Shown here piece after piece: positions 1 through 9,195 of a DNA stretch of 31,645 bases. The notes beneath the pieces were generated by a model that worked only from the letters and a program-made list of their open reading frames with translations, did not search any database and was not told the origin of the DNA. The DNA comes from Acephala macrosclerotiorum (lineage: Eukaryota; Ascomycota; Leotiomycetes; Helotiales; Mollisiaceae). The translations under genes and the position numbers were made by a program. The stretch's first letter is position 1; every line of letters begins with the position of its first letter. The stretch lies in assembly GCA_014904845.1 (NCBI GenBank), contig MU119658.1:1-31645 (forward strand), in the 5' to 3' direction.

Positions 1-1379
1 TTATTTATTTATATTATTTATATTAAATATTATTAAATATAATTATTATTTAAATAATTAATAATTTATTTATTTTAAAATTTTATTTAAATATTAATAA
101 AAAATTATAAAAATTATTTATTTTAAATTAAAAAAAAATTATAATATATATTTAATTATATAATTATATTAAAAAAATTTTACGTATTAATTATTTATTA
201 ATAAAATTAATAATTTATTAATAATATATATTATATAATAATTATATATTTAAATTTTTAATGTTTAATTAATAATTTATTAATGAATAAATTTTAATTT
301 ATAAAAATATTAAAAATTTTAATTATAAACGATTATATTTAATTAATTATATTAAAATAAATATTATATAATATTTACGTATAACTCGAAATCGTATATA
401 ATTAATATTATTTTATTTTTATTTTTTAAATAATTTAAATTAATTATAAATTAATACGTATATTAAAATTTAAAAAAAAGTTTTATATACGTTTAAATCG
501 TATTATTAATAATATAATATTAATAAATTAAATTATTCAATTTTTAAATATTTTAATTAAATTATAATTATTTATAAATAATTTTTTACACGTATAAATT
601 TTATTTAAATTAATTAATTTTACGATTAAATTTTAAATAATATTAATATTTTCGATTTTTATTTTTATTTATTTATATAATTGATTACGAGAAACTTTTT
701 ATATTTACGTATTATATACGTAATTTTTATTTATATATAATCGAGTTTTTTATTTATAAATTATTATTTTAATTATTTATTTATTTTTATTATATAATTT
801 ATAAAACGATTAAAATTTATTAATTAAATAAAATATAATTATTAATTTATATATAAATTTTAATAAAAAATATTAAAATTTTTATAATTTTTAATATTAT
901 AATTTAATATTTTAATATACGTTTAATAAATTTATTTAAAAAATTTATAATAAATTAATAAATATTATTTAATATTTAAATAAAAAATTTGATTATAAAT
1001 TTAATAAATTAAATATATTTAAATAATAAATAATTATAATTAATTAAATTTAATATAAAAATAAAAAATAAATTTAAAAATTTTTTATAATAATATTAAA
1101 TTATTTTTTATAATATTTTTTTAAATATTTTTTTTTATAATTTAAATTATTAATATTAATATTATTTTTTAATTTTTTATAATTTTTATTTTAATTTTTT
1201 ATATTTATAAATTTATTAATAATTTAAATATTATATATATAATAATTATAATAAATATTTAATTTTAATTTAATATTTTTATTGATATTACTAGAAATAC
1301 TTATTACTAATAATAAATTAAAAACGAAAATATAAAATAATTTTAATTGTATTCGTTAAATTGTAATTAATTATTTAGA

Positions 1380-1490
1380 AAAGCGCGTAAAAATTGAAAG
1401 AATATAATCTCAACTCTAGCGAGACGACGCTAGTCCGTTTAAAACTAGTATCGCACGTAACTATTAAACTACTATTGTACTTACAATTTT
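1380..1490. other. Less-mutated relic island with a small hairpin
   Basis: About 110 bases inside the AT-rich tract keep near-normal composition. They include a perfect 6-bp inverted repeat, CTAGCG at 1416-1421 and CGCTAG at 1428-1433, with a 6-nt loop. The nearby CAACTCTAG recurs in inverted orientation near 2055-2065, so this could be the edge of an old element. No coding content is visible. Confidence 0.4.
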
Positions 1491-1855
1491 ATTTATAATT
1501 AAATTTTAAAAATAAAATTAATATATTTTAATTTATATATTAATTTTAAATTTTTATAAAAAATTATATTATTTTATTAATATAATTAATAATTAAAAAT
1601 AAATATAAATATTTATTAATAATTTATTTTTATTTTTATTATTAAATTAAACGTATTAAAATTTTAATTTTAAAATAAAATATATTAATTATTTTAAAAA
1701 ATAAATATTAAATTTATATAAATTTAATTATTATATTAATTAATTTTAAAATTTTAAATTATTAATATTTATAATAATAATTAATATTTTATTTTAATTT
1801 TTTTCAAGTATTATAATTAAAAATATATTAAAAATAAAAACGATTTTTTTTAAAA

Positions 1856-1857
<2 letters not shown>

Positions 1858-1910
<53 letters not shown>
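1858..1910. repeat. (TAA)n microsatellite
   Basis: An essentially uninterrupted TAA trinucleotide run of roughly 17 units lies inside the AT-rich tract. Similar but shorter AAT runs occur near 21257-21280. Confidence 0.9.
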
Positions 1911-2130
1911 TATTTATATAATTAATTTAATTAATAAAAAATATTAATAAAAATAAAATATTTTTCGTATTTTATATTATATTTTATTTTTATTTATATC
2001 GATTTTATCGACGAGAATAAAAACGTTTTCTTTTTATAGTCTTTTCTACGTGAGACTAGAGTTGCTCTACGGAGAGCGCTAAATGCCAAAAGCGACACAT
2101 CTTGGCGTTTCTTGGCAAAACCTTGGCGAA

Positions 2131-2247
2131 AAAACGTGATTTAAATGAACCAGAAAAATCACGTTTTATTACGTAACCTCAAGGTAAACTTTTTTTCCCT
2201 AGCAGGAAACCTTTAACTATCGTTAAAGGCAAACTATCGTTAAAGGC
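2131..2247. repeat. Inverted and direct repeats at the isochore junction
   Basis: AAAACGTGATTT at 2131-2142 is perfectly inverted at 2156-2167 (AAATCACGTTTT, 13-nt loop). CTTTAAC at 2211-2217 pairs with GTTAAAG at 2222-2228. The 16-mer AACTATCGTTAAAGGC is directly repeated at 2215-2230 and 2232-2247. CTTGGC also occurs three times just upstream, at about 2101-2127. This lies between the AT-rich block and the truncated end of the P450 pseudogene, so it may be a rearrangement or insertion scar. Confidence 0.7.
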
Positions 2248-2299
2248 ATACACATCATGAACACACACTTTACACCCACACCACGGCCTTTGCCTGTAA

Positions 2300-3375
2300 T
2301 ACGTACGAAGGAACGTTTTTGCCTGGGAGAATGGCAGCATCAAGCTCTGCCCGGAGCTTCGGGAGTACGCTCTTAGACCTCGCTCATTCTCTAGGAAGAA
2401 TCCAGTAAAAGACCACACAGGAAGTGTTGGAGATCGTATCTGAGCCTGCAATGAGTTGAGTCAATACTTCTGCCGTGATCTCTTTTCTGTCCATCCTATT
2501 CCCTTGCGCATCTCTACCATTGATCAACCGTTCAAGAATGCCTTTGCGCCCTGAGTCCCAGCTCTTCTCTCCTTTCTCTCCTTCTCTCCTTCTCTCCTTC
2601 AAATCCCTCTAATTGAGAAGCCATAGCTCTGATTGCGATAAGGCTGAGATCAGCGACCGCTTCAACGCCTTTGGTGAAGAAAGGACCCGGTAAATATTTC
2701 GCAATGGGACGAAGCGCAAGATGTAATCCAAGCGCTGAAGAAATTTCTCTTCATCGATTCAAGACCTCGACAGCCGGTGTGACTGTCACCGGCCCTCCAT
2801 GCATAGGCGGAGCCTCGACCTCATCTCTCCCTTTCTCAACCATGCCAAAAGCGGACCCGAAAGCAAGATCTCCAATGATATCAAAAGCTAGAAAGCTGAA
2901 CCGTGGAATGGCGTCAAACGTATGGAACCCATTTTGTGCAGGATACGCAGACTTACGATCTAATTGTCCGACCCAGCGTTCAAGATTAGATTTCATACAT
3001 GGTTCGAATTCCCCAACCGATTTGGTGGAAAAGGCGTGGGCCATGAGTTTCCATTTTCGTGTGTGGTCGACTCTGTCGCGAGTGTTGAACATTCCTGTCA
3101 TGCCTACTACGAACGCTTAGTAGAGAAAGTACTAGGAATTCTTGTTATTCGAGCATCTTTAGCGAGCGGCTGGGTTGCTCGGTGCGTACTCTTTCAGAAA
3201 CCCATTTCCATGTCCATAGTCTAAGCTAGATGTTAGATAATTTTGCACTTAACGGTCCATGGATCCCCACTAGAGGCCGAAGTATGGTGAAGTACGGCAA
3301 AATATAGTAAATGATACCCAAGATGGATATGCTCAAAGGGAGCCACGGAAACAGGAAGAGGTTGAGCATCGACAT
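2300..3375 (-). pseudogene. Cytochrome P450 pseudogene, CYP53 (benzoate 4-monooxygenase)-like
   Basis: Recognisable P450 pieces occur in order on the minus strand. From ATG 3375 there is an N-terminal membrane anchor starting MSMLNLFLFPWLPLSISIL, followed by a Gly-Pro segment. Then come FNTRDRVDHTRK, with the expected AFSTKSVGEFEP, at about 3101-3020; FDIIGDLAFGSAFGMVEKG; AKYLPGPFFTKGVEAV; the I-helix region ITAEVLTQLIAGSDTISNTS at about 2480-2420; and LPKLRAELDAAI near 2340. The order and wording match fungal CYP53 para-hydroxylases of benzoate from recall. It is broken in several ways: TAG at 3226-3228 and TGA just after VLNR (about 2750); about 40 residues missing between the Gly-Pro segment and FNTRD; a frameshift at a GGAGAGAA-type repeat near 2570-2600; and no K-helix, PERF or haem-cysteine region beyond about 2300. 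The I-helix reads AGSDTI where AGSDTT is usual. Loss of function seems certain. The exact CYP family is probable only. Confidence 0.82.
2566..2602. repeat. Short tandem CTCCTTCT repeat inside the P450 pseudogene
   Basis: Imperfect tandem CTCTCCTT(T/C) units appear where the P450 reading frame shifts. Upstream the frame encoding GVEAVADLSLIAIRAM is open. Downstream the I-helix is read in a different frame. Repeat slippage is the likely cause of the shift. Confidence 0.7.
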
Positions 3376-3790
3376 TCTAATGTGAGACCTGCCCAAACGA
3401 TAAAGAAGGTTCAGATCAGAATAGCGGCGATGCCATTATACTATCCACTTTTTTAAGATGAGATCCTTACGGTCCCGATACGTGAACGTGCGCATTTGGA
3501 TTTAGAAGCCCTTTTGCCCCACTTCTACAGTGGGTAAATTGTCGACACTATCAACTTAGCAATGCATTGTTTGTCTATCTTATAGCTCTTGATCAACTAT
3601 CGTGCAGGAGATGTGGGAGTTTCGGCTGCATAGATGCGAGGCTTCAAGTTCTGCGGAGGTGAGTTAAGAATTGCTGTACTCCACATGTGCTCCCACCCCT
3701 CGAAGCTTTCTCGATTCAGTGCATTCGCAGTTCCACTTATAACAAGCACACGAGTCACAGAATTCAGGCAGAGGGGTGACAGCTTTGCGT
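3376..3790. other. Intergenic: 3' flank of frq and 5' flank of the P450 relic
   Basis: These 415 bases separate the frq stop codon from the first codon of the P450 pseudogene. The two genes are in tandem on the minus strand. The stretch presumably holds the frq 3' UTR and the old P450 promoter. I see no convincing coding exon or RNA gene. Confidence 0.5.
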
Positions 3791-6700
3791 TTAAGTCAGA
3801 ATAGTAGAACATGGATATCCACTCTCACCGTCAACTGTCGCCACGCTGCTCCTCACCAATAGCGCGCTGTCTGTTTCCTTCCCGTCTTGATCAACCTCCA
3901 TTGCGTACGCGCGTTCCTGCTCCAAAACCACATCAGGGTCAGATTGTCTCGCTAGTGCAAGCATGTCGATATTGCTGTCTGTGTCAAACCCGGAGACGTC
4001 TTCCTCCTCATTACTAGCATCCGCAAGGTCGAGATTGTTAGGATCCTCCATATTATCGCCGCACGAGACGCGAGATGTATATAAGAATGGTCTGTCACGG
4101 CGTAGATGAGAGATTCCTGCTGATGAGCTGTCGCTATCGGAATCGACTTCAGATGAATTCGTTGACACGTCCCAGCTGAAAGGCGGAGGAAGCTGCGAGG
4201 GTTCTAGGTTGACATATCTAGTAGATAAGACTTCCGTCTTGATTGGAAGCTCGCCGATAGATAGAGTTGTGCTGCGAGGCGGCGATGAGCACCCAGGCCA
4301 CGCGGCAAGTCGATCTGTGATGGTCTCTTCGGGAGACTTGTCATGGAAGGATTCAATAGACTCCTTTGGGATGCCGTGTAGGAATTTCCTTGGAGCCTTA
4401 CTAGGGGATGACAATCTCGAAAATCGAGAGAGCTTCGGACGCTGGGCTTTGATGGATCTTCTGTGTCGAGTCTGAACCTGGACTGCAAAATGATCCGCTG
4501 GCTGGATTCCACCAAGGCCAGTAGCTTCAAAGTTTTGCAGTTGAGCATGGCCAGATTCACGGGGTACCTCGTTCACAAAATGTTCGTCCTCCGACTCTTC
4601 CTTGAATAGTTCTGGGGTTTTTGGTCGATTCTCCTCCGTCAAGAAGGGATCGTTGCCTTTCGAATAATCCTTAAAGGGTCTAAATGGCAGGAGCGAACCA
4701 GACGTTGTTCGTGCAAAAGTTGGGGCTGACTCCCGAGCACCACCTGCAATGGCAGCCTGGTTACTATATCCATCCTTTCCAATACCGGAAATATGGAGAG
4801 GTGTTGCGATGTTCGACCGGTCTCCGGATAGATCGATGAAGAATTTGGCACCGTTATAGAAAACAACTGGTCCGTCGTCCTGACGTCTCCTCCTCTTCTT
4901 CCCACCGAGGTGAGATGCGCCGCTCCAGGGATTTGCACCACGCGATAGTTTTCTCGAACTGCTGTCGTGTTCTGGTCCAGAACTAAACGAAGAATCACTT
5001 TCGTCCGTTGAAATCATGCCCGCTGAAGACGAGTTCTGGTGATGAAAAAGGGGCTTGTAGTGGAAGGAACTGGGGAGCCCTGAGCTCTTCATAGGTATAT
5101 CGGAATCGTCCACTTCGACAAGCGCTGATGGGGATCTCCCTACTTCAACTCTGCGTCGTTTCCGACTTCCATGACCTCCATCACTGTCTTGAGGTGACCG
5201 ATTCCGGACACTGCTTGCACCACTGTCGCTGCTTAATCGGGTACCCTCTGAGCCTCCTCGCCACCTCACTTTCTTCCCATCTCGTGAAAGCTGGAATTTC
5301 TCACTCACATTAGATAGAGCTGATCGGACAAACTCGGGTGTGACGTTGATGATATGAAGCTGTGCCATGTTGATGAGAAGATTGAGGTAGATCCACCCAT
5401 CTGCATCTGCAGCAACATCCGCGGAGTTTTCAGTGACAAGCTTGGGAGTAGAGAGGCCAAGATGGCGAATATAGTCGACGTTCTCCGACGGAATCTGCGC
5501 CCGATCCGGATCCAAATCTAACGGCCTCGTCGGTCTTTGCTTGGGACTTAGTCGCTCTGGAGATTGCTCATCGGAGGAATCAGATATCATCCTTCGTGAC
5601 CCTGTTGTGGACCCACTCGAATCGCCCGACAATTTCGAGGGCTTCCCACCCTCAGCATCAATGTCCATTGGAAGAATATGTGCCTCTCGAGCACCCTCGT
5701 TCTCCGGAGGCCCGCTCCTCGCAGCTTCATCAGCTCTAGCGGCAGATTTAGAGACTTCTTGCTGCTGAAACGGCTGGCTATTCTCACCCGCCTTTGACCC
5801 TCTTCGGCCCGTAAACAGCTGCTCCATGCGTTGAACGACGAGCTTCTTCTTCTGTCTTTCGGTCATAACAGGGGAATGCTTTGGTAACAAACCCTCAGGT
5901 ATGTCGTGTAAGAAGGAGCGTATCTTCTGTTCCTTACCCACTCGTGGCTGCTGGCTGTCGGTTTTCTCGAGAGGAAGTTGATTTAGAGCTGATGTGGACG
6001 CTGGCCCTGAAATTGACATCGAGGCATATGCCGAATCGTTGGGACGAGAGTTCGATGTCGATGATGAAGGCGTGTGTTTTGTATTGAGAGTGGAGTTGGA
6101 ATGATGGGGGTTCAGGGAGGGATATGGTAGATGCTGGTCGTTCGGAGAGCGCTTAGTCTCTCCATCTAGTGATTCCTCAACACTTGAAGCAAAGTCTCTT
6201 AGAAGATCCTCTAATTCCCTTCTCTTCCGAGAAGGTAAACTGTGGATCTTCAATTCAAACATTCTGTCTTTCTCCAAGTGAGGAGGCTGTAACCTCTCAA
6301 ATCTCCTCAATCGTTCCTTCAATTTCTTATTCTCAATTGTAAGGTCGTCGATAACACTTCTGAAACCATCTACACTGCTAGTATTGGTAGCTTGCTGCAG
6401 CATCCCAGGCATGAGCAGCCTGGTCGATCGTGATACTGGCACATCATTGTTCGACGTGCTGGAGCTATTGTGAGGAAGGAAGAATGGCGGATCATCTGCG
6501 ATCAGGCCACTGTCAGCCACTCAGCCTCTCTTTGTGTTTTTGCCGGCCATGGACTTACTGTCTTCGAAGTTCGGATTATACCCCGCCTCAGGTCGGCTAT
6601 TGGAATGATCAAACCACTTTTCCACATTCGATTCGCCAGACTTGCCGCTTTCCTCGGACTCTTGTTGGTTTGGAGAAGCTCTCGATGTCGTTGTAACTGT

Positions 6701-6835
6701 GGTAGCTGCGTTTCCTATTCCCGCAGGACTTGGAGCTGGAGGACTCTCATGGCGCAAGCTTACCGACAGGTGCGCTGGGAGTCGGCGCGGATGAGTAGCT
6801 GTCGGCTGTTGTTGCCCCGTCGAAGATGCAAGCAT
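3791..6835 (-). CDS. frq: Frequency clock protein FRQ
   Basis: Minus-strand exons 6835-6559 and 6495-3791 give 993 aa; Neurospora crassa FRQ is 989 aa. FRQ is the negative element of the fungal circadian oscillator. It binds the helicase FRH and casein kinase 1 and inhibits the White Collar complex. Landmarks: coiled coil around 139-161 (VIDDLTIENKKLKERLRRF); VQRMEQLFTG near 313-321 and LNLLINMAQLH near 463-473, at the places expected for the two CK1-interaction segments (FCD1, FCD2); the conserved block from IPSENVDYIRHLGLS through KFQLSRDGKKVRWRGG; basic clusters SRKRRRVE (about 536-543) and GGKKRRRR (about 623-630) as candidate nuclear signals; a PEST-like acidic stretch near 712-740; and GLGGIQPADHF near 752-762, the likely FRH-binding area. 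The 63-nt intron (6558-6496; donor GTAAGT, branch GCTGAC, acceptor CGCAG) contains an in-frame TGA, and splicing restores FEDNDPPFF. ATG 6835 has an in-frame TAA 21 nt (seven codons) upstream. Confidence 0.95.
6496..6558 (-). other. frq intron, in-phase length but with a stop codon
   Basis: The donor GTAAGT begins at 6558 and the acceptor CGCAG ends at 6496. GGCTGAC near 6518-6512 is a good branch site. The length is 63 nt, so the downstream frame is unchanged, but TGA at 6523-6521 would end an unspliced product after about 104 residues. Joining gives GAC A|AT GAT CCG, encoding the conserved DNDPPFF. Confidence 0.85.
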
Positions 6836-6853
6836 CTTTTCGAGCCGGGTGTG

Positions 6854-6883
6854 TTAGAAATATCCTGCAGTGGGCGAACTCAT
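6854..6883 (-). promoter_or_regulatory. Nine-codon upstream ORF just before frq
   Basis: A minus-strand ATG at 6883 opens a 9-codon frame (MSSPTAGYF) closed by TAA at 6856-6854, 18 nt before the frq ATG. It is the closest upstream AUG and is in the same reading frame. N. crassa frq also has short uORFs in its leader that influence translation. Whether this one lies in the mature mRNA depends on the unmapped transcription start and any leader introns. Confidence 0.55.
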
Positions 6884-7062
6884 GGCAATCGTCGTCCTGT
6901 GGGTTCTTTCTCGTGCTCGAAGCGGGGTGAAATATGCCTATGTGCTTCTGGAGAAGCTTAGGCTCGGCCAAATCCCCTCGCTGGTATCGTTCTGAGACTC
7001 AATGTTCGATTCCGTATATAGGAATATGGGAGGTAGCTGTGGTCTGATGTGCAACTGATTTT

Positions 7063-7932
7063 GATCGATGCCCTGTGCTGTGCAGCAACGATGCGTTTCT
7101 GAGGATTGCACAAGTAGTGGGGGTTGGTGGTGTTGAATCGCGATCAAGATGAAGATGTTGATTGACGTCCACTCTCTGACGGGACGTTCAAATGGAAAAG
7201 GCTTGAAGAACAAACAACTGAAAAGGGCAAGAAGGTGAGAACGTAGTAGATGTGAAGAGGTACAGACGAGATAGACCCATGGCGTGTGCGTGTGCGTGTG
7301 TACTGTACGTGGTCCCTTCTCCTCCCTTCCTCACCTCTGCGCACGCGTTTTCCTCAGCATTTGGCTGGGGATCGAGAATCTGGAGGTTGAATCTGACATC
7401 GATCGCGCTCCGAATATTGCATCGCCGCGGAAAGAAAGAAAGAAAGAAAGAAAGCGGGCCTGGACTCACGGGTTCCCCTCTTCGGTAGGGCGGTCGGGTG
7501 GGTCGGCCTGGTCCCCTTCATGCTGTGCTGCCCTCGTGCGGGCAATGCCAGTTCCAGCCCTTCCTCCCGCCAGAATTTTGCATCTTCGACGTTGATGAGT
7601 GACGATGTACTTGGGTATCTCGATTGCAGGCCCCTGCTTTTAGCAAGAAAACATCCCTGGGGATCGAGTGAATGTTATTGGCTTACGCGAGGGCACTATG
7701 ATGTACCTCCGTACGTCAACGAATCGCCAGCGTTATCTGGGCCGTTCCCCAGAGTCGCTGAGTCGTACGAGAGTACTACGTAGTATGCTTGGTGATGTCA
7801 TGCTGTCGCCCAATCCAGCCTAAGAAATAAGGTTCCCATCAAGGGGCGAGCCAGTCGTCAACATCCCTGGCCCCGCATGGTTAGCCACGGTGGTCTCGAT
7901 GGTTCGATGAGAAATTTGAATCGACCGATCGA
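7063..7932 (-). promoter_or_regulatory. Cluster of GATCGA (White Collar-type) sites upstream of frq
   Basis: GATCGA occurs at 7063-7068, 7370-7375, 7662-7667 and 7927-7932, and its complement TCGATC at 7399-7404. Five hits in about 870 bp compares with roughly 0.4 expected for a 6-mer on both strands in unbiased sequence. The 7898-7932 part is densest in GAT: read on the minus strand it gives GATCGGTCGATT followed by two ATCGA motifs. GATCGA resembles the White Collar complex consensus. These would be clock-box or light-response elements of frq, at about 230-1100 bp from its ATG. Confidence 0.55.
7431..7454. repeat. (GAAA)6 microsatellite
   Basis: A perfect 24-nt AAAG/GAAA tetranucleotide run lies in the frq upstream region. 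It is preceded at about 7283-7302 by a short alternating GTGTGC run. It is purine-rich on the plus strand and so CT-rich on the frq sense strand, as fungal promoters or leaders often are. Confidence 0.9.
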
Positions 7933-9195
7933 CTTGGGCGAGGCTGAGAGGACGATGCATGGTGTCGGCAATACAGTAAGTAGGAAGGGAGTGCTGTATT
8001 CTGTTCTGCAATTCCACACAGGAAGTTTGGCTCTGCTCAAAGCAACCTTATCAGTTCAGATCCGAACTCCGAACTCCGAATCAGGCAGGGCCCGCCCGGC
8101 ATGACTTTCTTGGGCGGGCAACTCGCGCTCTTGAAGAGTCGAAGTCGACTAAAGAAAGAGGAGACAAAGATCTGGACTAAGACGCCTTCTCGTTGCATCT
8201 TTGGGTAGAACCGATGTGATCTTACTTGAAACAGCTTGAATGAGCACCTTCGTGGGCAGCAGATATGAGTTTCATAAGATTAAATCTATATTTCCGCTCC
8301 ACCTCGCAGCAACCCAACCCGCCTAAAAATCCGAACGGTCAGACAAGTACTGAAATTTCCACACACGGTCAATACGATGCCGAGACTTTTAGAAATGAGC
8401 TCGGAGCGGGGGGTTGATTTGAAGGTGTGGGGTGAGGAATCTACGCTTTCTTGAGAGCACGAAATCGAGTCAAGTTTTATTTATTGCGAGGTCGCGCGCG
8501 GTCTCGTGATCCAGAGGAATCCTTGCTTCCAAGGTTGTCGGGGAATGCTTCAGAGACGACCTTACCCGCTCCCAACCTAGAAGCCATCATGCAAATAAGA
8601 TCTCATTCTGAACTTACTAGATTTCTTGTTGCACGTCGCAGTTTTCAAGATCTCGATTTGGTCGCTAGGGAGCTTGCTTTGCAGCGGCAAATCCCCCCCT
8701 CCCCCATTCATGCCTCGCCTGGGCCCTTGCCGAATTCTCCCCAATCGTAGATTGATTGCGGTGCTAGCTTGGTGGTCAACGCGGGTCAATCTTCAGACCT
8801 ATGGGTTTTCACTCGAGTTCATTATTACTATTATAGGTCTTTGCCATATCGTAGGCTTGAAGTGTCAGTGTCTCTGCATGATTTTGGCGTCTGTTTCCAT
8901 TTGCTCTGTTATGGTTGCCTAAGATGCCAGGCCTTAATTCGACCGGATGTCAAGTCTTTCTCGAAGTCGAGGGCTTGTTTAGCAATGTTCGGTCGTTGCT
9001 GGTATATCAATTCCACACATCACAGAGGTCAATTGCCTGTGTCACTTATGAAAATCATTTGCCTTGATTTAAAAGCGCGCTTTTAAAGGGAGTTGGAGTG
9101 GCGGTAGTATGCACTTGGCTCGATACCCTCGAGGATGGCTGTCTCGATGGAAAAGAGCCCTCTTAACATCGGTTTATATTTCTCTGTCTGTGATT
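7933..9195. other. Gene-free stretch, distal frq upstream region
   Basis: About 1.26 kb lies between the GATCGA cluster and the stop codon of the coiled-coil gene. Both neighbours are on the minus strand. Only short, poorly protein-like reading frames occur, and none combines an ATG, splice signals and a recognisable product. It probably holds distal frq regulatory DNA and the 3' UTR of the upstream gene. No tRNA or other RNA gene was seen. Confidence 0.5.

Larger units (their letters stand above)
1..2045. repeat. AT-rich, RIP-like isochore without genes
   Basis: This tract is almost entirely A and T, with no usable open reading frame. The few C and G residues in about 1-1250 sit mostly in CpG (TACGTA, ATCGT, AACGAT). 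That composition is typical of fungal transposon DNA degraded by repeat-induced point mutation. It holds a (TAA)n microsatellite at 1858-1910 and a less degraded island near 1380-1490. No ancestral element can be identified by reading. The tract ends at about 2045, where composition changes sharply. Confidence 0.85.

Noticed and set aside
2671..3120. Plus-strand 149-codon frame
   Set aside because: It is antisense to recognisable P450 segments, and its translation has no protein-like pattern.
3791..6520. A frq product starting at 6520 (reading as MADSG if the first codon is taken as Met)
   Set aside because: The codon at 6520 is GTG and lies inside the 63-nt intron. Splicing to exon 6835-6559 restores conserved DNDPPFF and an N-terminus with family-like PRRLPAHLSVSLRH.
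7252..7595. Several plus and minus frames of 60-103 codons upstream of frq
   Set aside because: They are driven by the GTGTGC and GAAA microsatellites and CT-rich leader sequence. Frames overlap on both strands without conserved content.
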